Part shown: one piece after another, positions 1 through 9,765 of the stretch
Layout of the letters: the number at the start of each line of letters is the position of its first letter
Numbering within the stretch: position 1 is the stretch's first letter
Assembly (NCBI RefSeq): GCF_002368295.1
Contig: NZ_AP018248.1
Span: forward strand, 7,085,323 to 7,149,322
Source: Tolypothrix tenuis PCC 7101
GTDB lineage: Bacteria; Cyanobacteriota; Cyanobacteriia; Cyanobacteriales; Nostocaceae
DNA length: 64,000 nucleotides
Reading direction: 5' to 3'
The notes under the pieces: generated by a model
Seen by the model: only the letters and a program-made list of their open reading frames with translations
Told to the model about the DNA's origin: nothing
Databases searched by the model: none
Program-made: the position numbers and the translations under genes

Positions 1-58
1 TTCCCCAGTCCCCAGTCCCCAGTCCCCAGTCCCCAGTCCCCAGTCCCCAGTCCCCATT
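1..58. repeat. Heptamer tandem repeat (CCCCAGT)n
   Basis: Seven perfect CCCCAGT units run from position 3 to 51, followed by a degenerate eighth unit. The array touches the left edge of the window and may extend beyond it. Such short tandemly repeated repetitive (STRR) heptamers are typical of intergenic DNA in Nostocales. The same unit recurs at 3601-3684, 14832-14908 and near 56430. Confidence 0.95.
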
Positions 59-104
59 CCCCCTTCCCCCTCCCTCTCCACCTTTTGCACAACTACTTAA
101 AAAG

Positions 105-3100
105 ATGGATCCTATCTCCGCGACAATCGGCTTTATTGTGGGCTTAATTGGCTTTATTGCTAGCACCGTGCAAGTTCTAGATTATATAGACAAACGGCGC
201 GAAAGGCAGCCAGCAATTGCATCAGTAGAGACACCACATCCTATCCGCCAGTTAAAGCCTCAAACTGCACATCGCGTTGATTGGGGTGAAGCGGTTGATG
301 TACTAACATTTTATGGGCGCGCTGAGGAACTTAGTAAGTTAACACAGTGGGTTGTGCAAGAACGCTGTCGTGTGGTAGCGCTGTTGGGAATGGGGGGAAT
401 TGGCAAAACTTCTCTGGCTATTAAGCTGGTACAGCAGATTCAGGATGAATTTGATTATGTGATTTGGCGTAGTCTGCAAAATGCACCACCGCTACAAGAA
501 ATTTTGGCGGAGTTAATCAAATTTCTTTCGCATCAGCAGCAAATTGATATTCCCAAGGATCATAGTGATGCTATTTCTTTATTAATTGATTATCTGCGCT
601 CATCACGCTGTTTATTAATCTTAGATAACGCCGAATCAATTTTGCAGACTGGTGCTTTAGCATATCGCTCAGGTTATGAAGCTTATGGAGAACTAATCAG
701 ACGCATTGGTGGCATATCTCATCAAAGTTGCTTAATTTTAACGAGTAGAGAAAACCCGCCAGAAATCGCCGCCTCATCTGGAGAAAATCTGCCAGTGCGC
801 GCTTTGCAATTAACTGGATTAAAAGCCGTAGATGGCGAAGAAATTTTCCAGACTCAAGGACTTTCAGGTACAGATGCAGAACAAATTAAACTCATCGAAT
901 TTTATAAAGGTCATCCTCTAGCGTTAAAAATTATTGCGACAACCATTAAAGAACTATTTGATGGCAGAATTGCCGAATTTTTATCACAAAATACTGTAGT
1001 CTTTGGCGGTATCCGCGAACTGTTAAATCAGCAATTTCATCGCCTATCAGATTTGGAAACAGAAGTGATGTATTGGCTGGCGATTAATCGCGAACCTGTA
1101 GGAATTGCCGAATTACGAGAAGATATAGTTGCTTTACCATCACAATCAAATTTGATGGAAGCGTTGCAGTCATTAGCTAGACGTTCGCTAATTGAGAAAA
1201 GTAACGCCCTATTTACCCTGCAACCTGTGGTGATGGAATATTTAAGCGATCGCCTAATTGCCGAAATGTCAGAAAATCTCATGAGTGGCGAAATTACTTT
1301 TGCGAATCGCTATGCTTTAATGAAGGCGACTGCGAAAGATTATATCCGCGAAGCGCAAATTAGATTAATTGTTAAACCTCTAGCAGAAAGACTACTCGAT
1401 AGGCTGGGAAGTCAGAAAAAACTGGAAGCGCAGCTAAATCAAATTATCGCCACATTACAATCAAAATCTCCTCAGCAACCAGGATATATTGGCGGCAATA
1501 TTTTAAATTTATTTTGTTACTTAGAAACAGATTTATGTAATTATGACTTTTCGCATTTAGCACTGTGGCAAGCATATCTCAAAGGTGCTAATTTGCAAAA
1601 AATAAAATTAAACAATGCTGCCATCGAAAGGTCAGTTTTTACGGATATATTAACCACTATTTTCTCCGTTGCCTTCAGTCCCAATGGTAAAATTATCGCT
1701 ACAGGAGATGCTAATGGTGAAATCCGCCTCTGGCAAATAGATGATGGTCAACAAATTTTAATTTGTAAAGGTCATACAGGATTTGTACGGTCAGTCGCAT
1801 TTAGTCCCGACGGTCAGACTTTAGCTAGCGCTAGTGTGGATAAAACCGTTAAACTCTGGTCAATCAGCGATGGTAAATGCATCAAAACTTTACAAGGACA
1901 TAGCGATCGCATAGAGTCATTAGCAGTCAGTCCCGATGGTCAATTGTTAGTGACTGGCAGTATTGACAAGACTTTGAGAATCTGGTCAGTTAATGATGGT
2001 CAATGCTTGCAAGTTCTCTCAGGACATACTCATCACATTTGGTCAGTCGCCTTTAGTCCTGATAACCAAACTGTCGCCAGTGGTAGTTTTGACCAAACCG
2101 TGAGACTTTGGTCAGTTAGCGACGGTCATTGTTTGCAAGTCTTCCAGGGACATACTGATGGTTTGCGGTCAGTAGCATTTAGCCCAGATGGTAAACTACT
2201 TGCCAGTGGTAGCCATGATGAGACAGTTAGGTTATGGTCGCTGAGTGATGGTCAATGCTTACAAGTTCTAGAGGGACATAGCGACAGAGTTTTATCAGTC
2301 GCCTTTAGTCCCGATAGCCAAACTGTCGCTAGTGGTAGTTACGACCAAACTGTGAGACTGTGGTCAGTGAGTGATGGACAACGCTACCAAATTTTTCAAG
2401 GACATGGCGATCGCGTTTGGTCAGTGGCATTTAGCCCAGATGGTAAAATTCTCGCTAGTGGTGGTTATGATCAAACGGTGAGATTGTGGTCAGTGAGCGA
2501 TGGTCATTGCCTGAAAGTTTTTCAAGGATACCTCAATGGTGTAGAGTCAGTAGCCTTTAGTCCCGACGGTCAAACCTTAGCCAGTGGTAGTTTCGACCAA
2601 AAAGTCAGGTTGTGGTCGCTGATTAATCACCAATGTCGGACAACTCTCACCGGACATACTCAGCAAGTCAGGTCAGTTGCTTTTAGCCCGAATGGAGAAA
2701 TTTTAGCTAGTTGCAGCCATGACCGCACAATCAGATTATGGTCGGTGAAAAATTGCGAGTTTCTCCAAATCTTAGCGGAATATACCCATCGAGTCGGGTC
2801 AATCGCATTTAGCCCCGATGGTGAAATCTTAGCCAGTGGTAATTATGACAGCACAATCAGGCTATGGTCTCTTAGTACAGGTAAATGTCTGCAAGTTTTA
2901 CACGAAAACACTAATCAGGTTTGGTCAGTAGCCTTTAGCCCAGATGGACAAATTTTAGCTAGTGCTGGTTATGACCTCACAGTCAGATTATGGTCAATTA
3001 ACGATGGTACAATATTTAAAATCTTGCAAGGGCATACAGGGCCAGTTGGGCCAGTAGCATTCAGTCCCGATGGGCAAATTTTAGCTAGTGGTGGTAACGA

Positions 3101-3506
3101 CCAAACAGTCAGACTGTGGTCACTCAATGATGGCAAATGTTTGCAAGTTCTCCCAGGACATACAAATTGGATTTGGTCAGTCGCATTTAGTCCCGATGGA
3201 CAAACCTTAGCCAGTAGCGGCGATGACCAAACAATCAAGCTGTGGTCAGTCAGTGACGGGAAATGCATCCAGACTTTACATGGACATATCAACAGAGTTT
3301 GGTCAGTCGCATTTCATCCAGATGGACAAACCTTAGCTAGCGGTAGCGGTGATGGCACAATTAAACTCTGGAATATCAACACAGGCGAATGCTGGGAAAA
3401 TCTCAGAGTAGAAAGACCTTATGAAGGTATGAATATCGCTGGAGTAACAGGCTTAACCCAAGCGCAGAAAGCCACACTCAAAGCTTTGGGTGCGGTGGAG
3501 AAATAA
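105..3506 (+). CDS. STAND (NB-ARC) ATPase with 14 C-terminal WD40 repeats
   Basis: This 1133-residue protein has a hydrophobic N-terminal segment (residues about 6-28), an NB-ARC-type NTPase with P-loop GMGGIGKTS (95-103) and Walker B LLILD (170-174), a helical region, and WD40 repeats of 42 residues each from about 518 to 1106. Counting SVAFSPDG...LASG...VRLWS units gives 14, enough for two seven-bladed propellers. STAND ATPases are nucleotide-driven sensor switches; WD40 propellers usually act as the sensor. The ligand and output are unknown, and no separate effector domain is visible unless the N-terminal helix is one. The start is an ATG shortly after a heptamer array. It is followed by another repeat array and a TPR-CHAT gene. 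The repeats are very similar to each other at the DNA level, suggesting recent duplication or gene conversion. Confidence 0.9.
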   Translation: MDPISATIGFIVGLIGFIASTVQVLDYIDKRRERQPAIASVETPHPIRQLKPQTAHRVDWGEAVDVLTFYGRAEELSKLTQWVVQERCRVVALLGMGGIGKTSLAIKLVQQIQDEFDYVIWRSLQNAPPLQEILAELIKFLSHQQQIDIPKDHSDAISLLIDYLRSSRCLLILDNAESILQTGALAYRSGYEAYGELIRRIGGISHQSCLILTSRENPPEIAASSGENLPVRALQLTGLKAVDGEEIFQTQGLSGTDAEQIKLIEFYKGHPLALKIIATTIKELFDGRIAEFLSQNTVVFGGIRELLNQQFHRLSDLETEVMYWLAINREPVGIAELREDIVALPSQSNLMEALQSLARRSLIEKSNALFTLQPVVMEYLSDRLIAEMSENLMSGEITFANRYALMKATAKDYIREAQIRLIVKPLAERLLDRLGSQKKLEAQLNQIIATLQSKSPQQPGYIGGNILNLFCYLETDLCNYDFSHLALWQAYLKGANLQKIKLNNAAIERSVFTDILTTIFSVAFSPNGKIIATGDANGEIRLWQIDDGQQILICKGHTGFVRSVAFSPDGQTLASASVDKTVKLWSISDGKCIKTLQGHSDRIESLAVSPDGQLLVTGSIDKTLRIWSVNDGQCLQVLSGHTHHIWSVAFSPDNQTVASGSFDQTVRLWSVSDGHCLQVFQGHTDGLRSVAFSPDGKLLASGSHDETVRLWSLSDGQCLQVLEGHSDRVLSVAFSPDSQTVASGSYDQTVRLWSVSDGQRYQIFQGHGDRVWSVAFSPDGKILASGGYDQTVRLWSVSDGHCLKVFQGYLNGVESVAFSPDGQTLASGSFDQKVRLWSLINHQCRTTLTGHTQQVRSVAFSPNGEILASCSHDRTIRLWSVKNCEFLQILAEYTHRVGSIAFSPDGEILASGNYDSTIRLWSLSTGKCLQVLHENTNQVWSVAFSPDGQILASAGYDLTVRLWSINDGTIFKILQGHTGPVGPVAFSPDGQILASGGNDQTVRLWSLNDGKCLQVLPGHTNWIWSVAFSPDGQTLASSGDDQTIKLWSVSDGKCIQTLHGHINRVWSVAFHPDGQTLASGSGDGTIKLWNINTGECWENLRVERPYEGMNIAGVTGLTQAQKATLKALGAVEK

Positions 3507-3510
3507 TATT

Positions 3511-3573
3511 AATTGGTAATTGGTAATTGGTAATTGGTAATTGGTAATTGGTAATTGGTAATTGGTAATTGGT
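3511..3573. repeat. Heptamer tandem repeat (AATTGGT)9
   Basis: Nine consecutive AATTGGT units begin five bases after the stop codon of the WD40 gene. This is a different heptamer from the CCCCAGT array 28 bp downstream, so two independent STRR types sit side by side in one intergenic gap. Confidence 0.95.
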
Positions 3574-3600
3574 CATTGGGTGTTTGTTATTTTCCCTTGT

Positions 3601-3684
3601 CCCCAGTCCCCAGTCCCCAATCCCCAATCCCCAGTCCCCAATCCCCAGTCCCCAATCCCCAGTCCCCAGTCCCCAGTCCCCAAT
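3601..3684. repeat. Heptamer tandem repeat (CCCCAGT/CCCCAAT)12
   Basis: Twelve in-register heptamers mix CCCCAGT and CCCCAAT units. The array lies about 85 bp before the TPR-CHAT start codon, so it is probably in or near that gene's promoter or leader. Confidence 0.95.
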
Positions 3685-3767
3685 TTCCTAATCAAAGTTT
3701 TCTAACTTTTTGATTTTCCACAGAAATACTAGAGTTATCTTAAGTAGTAAATATAAAAATATTACTT

Positions 3768-6700
3768 ATGCGACTACGTCTAATTACTGTCAGCATTATG
3801 CTGGCATTAGCTTACCCTACCTTACTCCTTAACACTTCCAGACAGGTTCTCGCTCAAGCACCAACACCAACTGCAGAAGAAAAGATTACAGAGGCGATTA
3901 CCCTGAATAATAACGGTGAAGGTATTGTATATAAAGATTTAGTCGGTTTAAGTGACTTGCAAGCTGGGTTAGAACTGTTCCAGCAAGCCTTGGCTATCTT
4001 CAAAAAATACAACGCTAAAGCTGGGGAAGCTAACAGTCTTACCAATATTGGCTATGTTTATTTGCGGAAAGGGGAATATTCTAAAGCCTTGGACTTTTTG
4101 CAACAATCTTTAGCGATTCGCAAACAAACACGCGATCGCCAAAATGAATGGATACCTCTGTCCTATATTGGTGAAGCATACATCAATCTGGGTCAATATC
4201 CAAAAGCATTAGAGGCTTATCAAGCAACCTTAACTATTCTCAAAGAACTCCGCGCTGCTAACCCCAAAGATTCTAGCTACTCTACCAGTCAAAAAGGAAT
4301 GTTGGCTAATACAGGGGCATTATATTTTAGGATGGGTCAATATCAAAAGGCGCTGGAGCTTTATCAACAAACTTTAGCAATCCAGAAAGCTGATAATGAT
4401 CGCATTGGTAGCGCAGATACTCTAAATAATATTGGAGTCGTTTACATTAATTTAGGCAACTACACTCAAGCGCTAGATTCCTACCAACAAGCTTTAACCA
4501 CTGTTCAAGACTTCTGCTATAAAGAAAAATTAACTTGCTATTACGGTAGCGAAGCCGCAATTCTCAATAATCTTTCCAGTGCTTACTTTAATTTAGGGCA
4601 ATATCAAAAATCCTTAGAGTTAGCGGAAAAATCTGCGAATATTTATAAAAAATTCCGCACTGGGGAATATCAGGGAACTAATAAACAGGATATCCAGTTA
4701 CTTTATGATGCTTTAGGACAAAATCCCCAAGCTTTACAACAAATTACCAGTCGGGCAGTTGTTGGTGATGCATTTGGTAAGGATTCTTTTCAATTTCAAG
4801 GCGAAGCACTTAACCTCAATAACATCGGTCAAATTTACTTTAGCCAAGGTAAATATGACCAAGCACTCAAACTATATCAACAAGCTTTAGATATTTACAA
4901 ACAAAACAATTATCCCCCAGGTATTGCTGTCACCCAAAATAATATTGGGAATATTTACGCTAATACAGGCAAATATGCCCCAGCCATCGAATCCAATCAA
5001 CAGGCTTTGACTAATTATAGAGCAGTAGGCGATCGCACTGGTGAAGGGGTGACATTCAGCAATCTGGGACAGATTTACCAAAAACAAAACCAATACGATA
5101 AGGCTTTAGGACTTTATCAGCAAGCTTTAGCCATCCATAGGGAAGTTAGCGATAAAGCCAGTGAAACCGCCACCTTGAAATATCTTGGCGATGTACTTGC
5201 AAACCAAAATCAACCACAATTAGCGATCGCATTCTACAAACAATCAGTCAATCTTACCGAAACTATTCGCCAAAGTCTGCGTGTCGTCCCTACAGATATC
5301 CAAAAATCCTATACCGAAACTGTGGCTGACAGATATCGCCGTTTAGCCGATTTACTACTCAAGCAAAATCGCCCATCGGAAGCACAACAAGTTTTAGATT
5401 TATTAAAAATACAGGAAGTTAAAGATTTTATTGGTAATAGCCCACTAAATAACCCAAAAATTGCCAATACTCCGCCCAAAATAGCCAATCCTCAACGCGG
5501 AATAGCTAATAACGATTTGCAGACAGCGCAAAACTTACCTTTCAAACCCCAAGAACAAGAAATCTCGCAAAAATATAGTGCTATTCAAGATAAAGTCATT
5601 CTTTTAGGTAAAGAACTCACAAGTCTGCGAAAAATTAATCCAAAAGAACGTACATCTGCACAAGAAAAACGGATTGCTGAACTTGTCAAACTTGAGCAGG
5701 ATAGCAATGCAGAGTTTAATAAGTTTATCAAAAGTCCGGCTGTGGTAGCGCTGGCGCAACAATTATCTGTAACTTCTAACCAAGAAAATCTCAATTTACG
5801 ACAACTCAATTCCATTCGAGATAACTTACGCCAGTTACATCATAAAGCTGTATTACTGTATCCCTTGGTTTTAGAAGACAGATTAGAGTTAGTGATCGTC
5901 ACCGCAGATTCTCCACCTATACATCGCACAGTTAAAGTTACACAAGCAGAGTTAAATCAAACAATTCAAGAGTACAGAAAAACAATAGTATTTCCCCGTA
6001 GAAGCATTAAAGAACCAGCACTGAAATTGTATAACTGGTTAATTAAGCCGATAGAAAACGACTTAAAGCAAGCCGATGCTAAATCAATTATTTATGCTCC
6101 TGATGGACAACTAAGATATATCCCTTTAGCAGCATTATATGATGGTAAAGATTGGCTAGTACAACGTTTTGTGGTTAATAACATCACATCAGCTAGTCTG
6201 ACCAAATTTGACAACAAACCAGAGAAGAATATCAATGTTTTAGCTGCAGCTTTTACCAAAGGTGATTATACAGTCAAAATCGCCAGTCGCGACGAAGTTT
6301 TTAGCGGCTTGCAGTTTGCTAAATTAGAAGTAGAAAACCTAGCTAAGACAATTCCCGGTACTAAGATAGTATTAGATAATCTTTTTAGCCCTGCTACCAC
6401 AGTCCCACAAATGAACGATTACAAAATTGTGCATTTGGCAACGCATGGACTACTAGTTAAAGGTCATCCCGAAGATTCATTTATTCTCTTTGGTAATGGA
6501 CAATATGTAACTCTGCGGGATATCGAAAATTGGTCTTTACCCAATGTTGATTTAGTCGTTTTGAGCGCTTGTCAAACAGGCTTGGGCGATAAATTAGGTA
6601 ATGGTCAAGAAATTCTAGGATTAGGATATCAGATTCAACTCACGGGCGCAAAAGCTTCTATAGCTTCATTATGGTCTGTATCTGATGGTGGTACACAAGC

Positions 6701-6932
6701 TTTAATGAATGTTTTTTATCAAGTTTTGCGATCGGGTAATCTCACAAAAGCTGAAGCTTTGCAAAAAGCCCAAATTGCCTTAATCACAGGTAATTATGCT
6801 GGACTGAATAAAACACCAGAAATAGCTAGCATACGAAATAAAAGTAGTCGTAATTTAAGTGCAGGTTCTGCTAATGAATTCAGCCATCCCTTTTATTGGG
6901 CACCCTTTATCTTAATTGGTAATGGACTATAA
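3768..6932 (+). CDS. TPR-CHAT protein with signal peptide (caspase-like peptidase)
   Basis: The 1054-residue product begins with a basic then hydrophobic leader ending near LAQA (about residue 30), which looks like a Sec signal peptide. Tetratricopeptide repeats (motifs such as ALELYQQTLAIQK and ALKLYQQALDIYK) fill about residues 75-490. A helical linker follows, and a CHAT domain occupies the C-terminal third. The predicted catalytic dyad is His893 in HLATHG and Cys935 in LSACQTG. CHAT (caspase HetF associated with TPRs) domains are caspase-fold cysteine peptidases. Cyanobacteria carry many TPR-CHAT paralogues; HetF is one, but this protein is longer than HetF as I recall it and is not called HetF. 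Export of a caspase-like enzyme is noteworthy. The start ATG is the only one preceding the leader. Confidence 0.88.
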   Translation: MRLRLITVSIMLALAYPTLLLNTSRQVLAQAPTPTAEEKITEAITLNNNGEGIVYKDLVGLSDLQAGLELFQQALAIFKKYNAKAGEANSLTNIGYVYLRKGEYSKALDFLQQSLAIRKQTRDRQNEWIPLSYIGEAYINLGQYPKALEAYQATLTILKELRAANPKDSSYSTSQKGMLANTGALYFRMGQYQKALELYQQTLAIQKADNDRIGSADTLNNIGVVYINLGNYTQALDSYQQALTTVQDFCYKEKLTCYYGSEAAILNNLSSAYFNLGQYQKSLELAEKSANIYKKFRTGEYQGTNKQDIQLLYDALGQNPQALQQITSRAVVGDAFGKDSFQFQGEALNLNNIGQIYFSQGKYDQALKLYQQALDIYKQNNYPPGIAVTQNNIGNIYANTGKYAPAIESNQQALTNYRAVGDRTGEGVTFSNLGQIYQKQNQYDKALGLYQQALAIHREVSDKASETATLKYLGDVLANQNQPQLAIAFYKQSVNLTETIRQSLRVVPTDIQKSYTETVADRYRRLADLLLKQNRPSEAQQVLDLLKIQEVKDFIGNSPLNNPKIANTPPKIANPQRGIANNDLQTAQNLPFKPQEQEISQKYSAIQDKVILLGKELTSLRKINPKERTSAQEKRIAELVKLEQDSNAEFNKFIKSPAVVALAQQLSVTSNQENLNLRQLNSIRDNLRQLHHKAVLLYPLVLEDRLELVIVTADSPPIHRTVKVTQAELNQTIQEYRKTIVFPRRSIKEPALKLYNWLIKPIENDLKQADAKSIIYAPDGQLRYIPLAALYDGKDWLVQRFVVNNITSASLTKFDNKPEKNINVLAAAFTKGDYTVKIASRDEVFSGLQFAKLEVENLAKTIPGTKIVLDNLFSPATTVPQMNDYKIVHLATHGLLVKGHPEDSFILFGNGQYVTLRDIENWSLPNVDLVVLSACQTGLGDKLGNGQEILGLGYQIQLTGAKASIASLWSVSDGGTQALMNVFYQVLRSGNLTKAEALQKAQIALITGNYAGLNKTPEIASIRNKSSRNLSAGSANEFSHPFYWAPFILIGNGL

Positions 6933-7449
6933 TACTAACCATAGTATGCATCAATAAAGTGTAATAATATCATGCAAGAGTAATTATATAAAAATGCGTT
7001 ATAATTCCTTTTGAGGAACTTTACAACAATCATGCATTGCTCTAAATTGCAGTATAAAATTTAGGCGATACATGGGGTTATATCATGAAATTTATATTTC
7101 AGAATAATCCTTTTTAGGGTAGTAGCCCACCTGACTGTAAATCAGCTAAATTTGTGATAAATGGCTCTATAAAGTGCTATTTTTTACAAAAATTATCTTT
7201 GCGATACTAATTCAAATAATGTTGCCGATATACCAATATATTCTAGAGGGCACAGCAATGCTGTCCCCCTAAAATCTTTCACCTTGTTTTTAAAATTGGT
7301 ATAACTTGTTAACAAATGTATCAGCAAAGAGGTTAATAGCTATTTCCCTAAAAATGTAGAACCAAATTTTTTATGGTGTTTTTTTAGAGTTGCTTTTCTT
7401 TAATGCTAGGATCTACGACAATAAATATTTGGAGAAAAGTGCTATAGCT
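6933..7449. other. Intergenic region, AT-rich, nothing recognised
   Basis: This gap separates the CHAT gene from the XRE regulator. It is AT-rich and holds no open frame of convincing coding character, no tandem repeat and no clear intrinsic terminator. It must contain the regulator's promoter, but I cannot assign a box. A TTG at 7390 would extend the downstream frame by 20 unconvincing residues. Confidence 0.6.
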
Positions 7450-7791
7450 GTGAAACAAAAAGCAAAACCAAGGATCGCTTTGCTTCGTGAAAAGGCAGGG
7501 CTAACCCAGCTTGAGTTGTCGCGTCTTGTGGGCGTGACTGAAAGCACTATCCAGAACTGGGAAAGTGGCAGGACTGGAACGGATCATATTGAAAGAATTG
7601 TTAGGTTTTGTAAGGCCCTTAATTGCCAAGTAGAAGACCTAATTGAGTATATGAGCGAGTCACCAGAAACACCAGGCACTCCACCAAGTTCGTTAAGTCA
7701 AATACACAATCTCTTAGGCACTGAGAACCCTGCCCCTAATCTCAGTCCTGATGCCGAAGTTGCGCCAACGCAACACGCGACAAGTAGCTGA
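7450..7791 (+). CDS. XRE-family helix-turn-helix regulator
   Basis: This small DNA-binding protein has a Cro/CI-type helix-turn-helix: IALLREKAGLTQLELSRLVG then VTESTIQNWESGRTG, followed by a helix ending DLIEYM. The C-terminal 45 residues are Pro/Ser/Thr-rich and probably disordered. I start at the GTG at 7450 (MKQKAKPRIALL), about 113 residues; a GGAGAAA lies some 12-15 bases upstream. A TTG at 7390 would add a poorly conserved-looking leader. Its target is unknown. It is flanked by long AT-rich spacers on both sides and appears monocistronic. Confidence 0.75.
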   Translation: MKQKAKPRIALLREKAGLTQLELSRLVGVTESTIQNWESGRTGTDHIERIVRFCKALNCQVEDLIEYMSESPETPGTPPSSLSQIHNLLGTENPAPNLSPDAEVAPTQHATSS

Positions 7792-8137
7792 AATCTATCT
7801 TCAGCTAACTGAGATACTTCTAGCTGTGTTGGTAAAATTCTCGTACTACATACAGCTATTTACCCTACGCTCAAGCTTTCACTTTGTCATCAAAGCTTGA
7901 AAAAAGCGTGGGCGAATTAACCGTAGGGTGGGCACTATTTATCATCAGGGTTTGCACAGAATATCTCACAGTGTCTACCCTACAACCTTATCGGTAGGTT
8001 AATTAATTTTGAATTCCCCTTGAGGACTCCTAGAAATTAAATTATCCATTTCTTGGAGCGAAGACCATAATTGTATTCTTCCTCCTCTGCATCCTCTGCT
8101 CCCTCTGCTCCCTCTGCTTGCTATAACGATTAATTAT
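7792..8137. repeat. Intergenic region with long imperfect hairpin and 9-bp tandem repeat
   Basis: Two repeats are visible. First, an inverted repeat at about 7923-7984 pairs GTAGGGTGGGCAC with GTGTCTACCCTAC across a 36-bp interior, the layout of a small dispersed palindromic element. Second, four units of a 9-bp repeat (CTCTGCTCC) occupy 8085-8119. No gene is seen. The spacer lies between the convergent ends of the XRE and deacetylase genes, so it should also hold their terminators. Confidence 0.6.
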
Positions 8138-8818
8138 TTAATTCCCCTTAGGGATCTGCTGCCACATAGTATCCACAGTCACAAATTGATAACCTTGTTG
8201 TAATAATTTGGGAATCAAGATTTGGATGGTAGCAGCAACATCTTGACCGCCATCATAACCATCATGCAAGACAATCAGCGAGCCGTTTTGGACTTGCTGG
8301 AGAACCCGTTGCACTACGGTATTAACGCCAGGTCTGACCCAATCTTCTGGGACAACACTCCACATGACTGGGCGATAATTCCACTCAAAAAATAAATTTA
8401 AAGTTTGTGGTGTAAAAAAACCATTGGGAGGCCGAACATCCCTGACTTGTTCGGGTGGAAGATTGCACGCACTATAAATTGCAGCTTGGGTTTTAGCCAA
8501 ACTTTCTCTCAGCGCCGTTGGGGATAGCATGGGGAAAGAACGATGATCATACCCATGCAATCCAATCCAATGTCCGCGATCGCATACTGCTTTAGCTATC
8601 TGTGGTGAACGATTGACACAAGCACCTAACCAAAAAAAACTCGCTGGAATCTGATAACGGTCTAAAACTGCCAATACTTCGGGTGTGTATTGGGGATGAG
8701 GCCCGTCATCAAACGTGAGTGCGATCGCTTTGCTTTTGCGATCGCCATTCCACAGACATTTAGGAAATGTCGGTTGCAGAAGGCGATAGATAACCGGAAA
8801 CAAGGGAGCAAATTGCAT
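8138..8818 (-). CDS. Polysaccharide deacetylase (NodB-homology, carbohydrate esterase 4)
   Basis: The 226-residue protein has the CE4/NodB motifs in order: TFDDGP (residues 35-40, catalytic Asp and metal Asp), the metal-binding H-x3-H in LHGYDHRSF, RPPNGFF (motif 3), and IVLHDGYD near the C-terminus. The family removes N- or O-acetyl groups from chitin-like polymers, peptidoglycan or exopolysaccharide. There is no obvious signal peptide, but the N-terminal 15 residues are hydrophobic and could be a membrane anchor. The substrate cannot be told from sequence. It is transcribed alone, convergent with the XRE regulator. Confidence 0.88.
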   Translation of the reverse strand: MQFAPLFPVIYRLLQPTFPKCLWNGDRKSKAIALTFDDGPHPQYTPEVLAVLDRYQIPASFFWLGACVNRSPQIAKAVCDRGHWIGLHGYDHRSFPMLSPTALRESLAKTQAAIYSACNLPPEQVRDVRPPNGFFTPQTLNLFFEWNYRPVMWSVVPEDWVRPGVNTVVQRVLQQVQNGSLIVLHDGYDGGQDVAATIQILIPKLLQQGYQFVTVDTMWQQIPKGN

Positions 8819-9472
8819 TGTGATTTATGGGAACTAGTGCTGAGTAAAAAATACTCGTCTCTAGTCCCTAGCCTAGCCCCTATGACTCTCTTGTGAAGAA
8901 ACCATAGTACAAGTTCAACAGCCTTGTTTGTCCACTACAAATTGACAGACAAGGGTGAACTTAATACCAAGTCTTTCCTTTTATCTTGGCTCATGGCAAA
9001 AACGCCGCTACACAGATTGAAAATACTCTATGAGAAGTCAGCTTATAGATTTCTACAAAATTTATAATTCAAAAACCAATGAATATAAGCTTTTCAGCCA
9101 TTTTCATTCAGGTTTCGGTATATGAGTATGGATGGGCCTGGTAAATGACTTGAACAGAATTAGAAACCCTTGATCTCAACCGATAACCTTTATCAAATTC
9201 TGGCGATAACAGGAGTTAGAAGCAGTAAGCGTGGCTTTTTGAGGAGTTGGTGATGCGATTAATACAGGAGCCTGGTTAGTGTACATTCTGAACCTCAGGG
9301 TTGAATCAGATTATGTATACACACCTTACGGAGCAAATACTGGACAAATGCTGAGTTGATATATGTATGCACTGTGCTATCTTTACTAAGAGATTTATGT
9401 AAAGTATGTGAAGCACGACACCTAATTTGTCTGTAATTTAACTCCCCGAAGACAAAAAAAATTGCTGGATTT
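8819..9472. other. Intergenic region, no supported gene
   Basis: This 650-bp spacer separates patX from the deacetylase. A 65-codon frame on the minus strand overlaps the patX end but has no family resemblance and no ribosome-binding site. On the minus strand just after patX there is a run of eight T (plus-strand A run near 9455) that could mark transcription termination, though no strong stem precedes it. Confidence 0.5.
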
Positions 9473-9709
9473 TCAAACGGCAGGATGAACATTTTTGTAG
9501 GATTCTATCAGTTCTCTACGCCCACTACCGCGATGCGGTACAGGTTTTTCTGGCTGGTTAGGCTTGGGCTTGGGTCTGGCTGAGAGCAACTGTTCTGAGC
9601 CAGATGAGGATGGTAACAAACGTGAGAATTGATTGATCGTAGCTTGACAGTTGATAGCGAAGGAAACAGCTACCAAACTGGAGGCTAAAAGTGAAACTAC
9701 AGCACGCAT
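9473..9709 (-). CDS. patX: PatX, heterocyst-inhibition peptide precursor (RGSGR)
   Basis: The 78-residue protein starts with a Sec-type signal sequence (MRAVVSLLASSLVAVSFA), has a low-complexity Pro/Lys middle, and ends with PHRGSGRRELIES; RGSGR is residues 60-64. Known biology: the pentapeptide RGSGR, from PatS or HetN, binds HetR and blocks heterocyst differentiation. PatX proteins are signal-peptide-bearing precursors containing RG[S/T]GR, linked phylogenetically to HetR (Elhai and Khudyakov). Here the motif is the canonical Ser form, whereas I recall RGTGR in Anabaena sp. PCC 7120 (asl2332). The peptide is presumably cleaved, exported and passed to neighbouring cells. A TCCGGA hexamer lies 57 bp upstream. 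hetR, its target, is 10 kb away; in PCC 7120 the two locus tags (asl2332, alr2339) are also close. Confidence 0.85.
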   Translation of the reverse strand: MRAVVSLLASSLVAVSFAINCQATINQFSRLLPSSSGSEQLLSARPKPKPNQPEKPVPHRGSGRRELIESYKNVHPAV

Positions 9710-9765
9710 AGCAGATGTTTATTTTAGAACTCTCTTTTGCACCTTACTTAGTTTTTATTACTGCA

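Noticed and set aside
3768..6932. Assignment of the TPR-CHAT protein as HetF
   Set aside because: HetF is shorter as I recall it, and many TPR-CHAT paralogues exist; no HetF-specific feature was seen.
9295..9492. 65-codon minus-strand frame overlapping the end of patX
   Set aside because: No ribosome-binding site, no recognisable motif, and it overlaps a well-supported gene in another frame.
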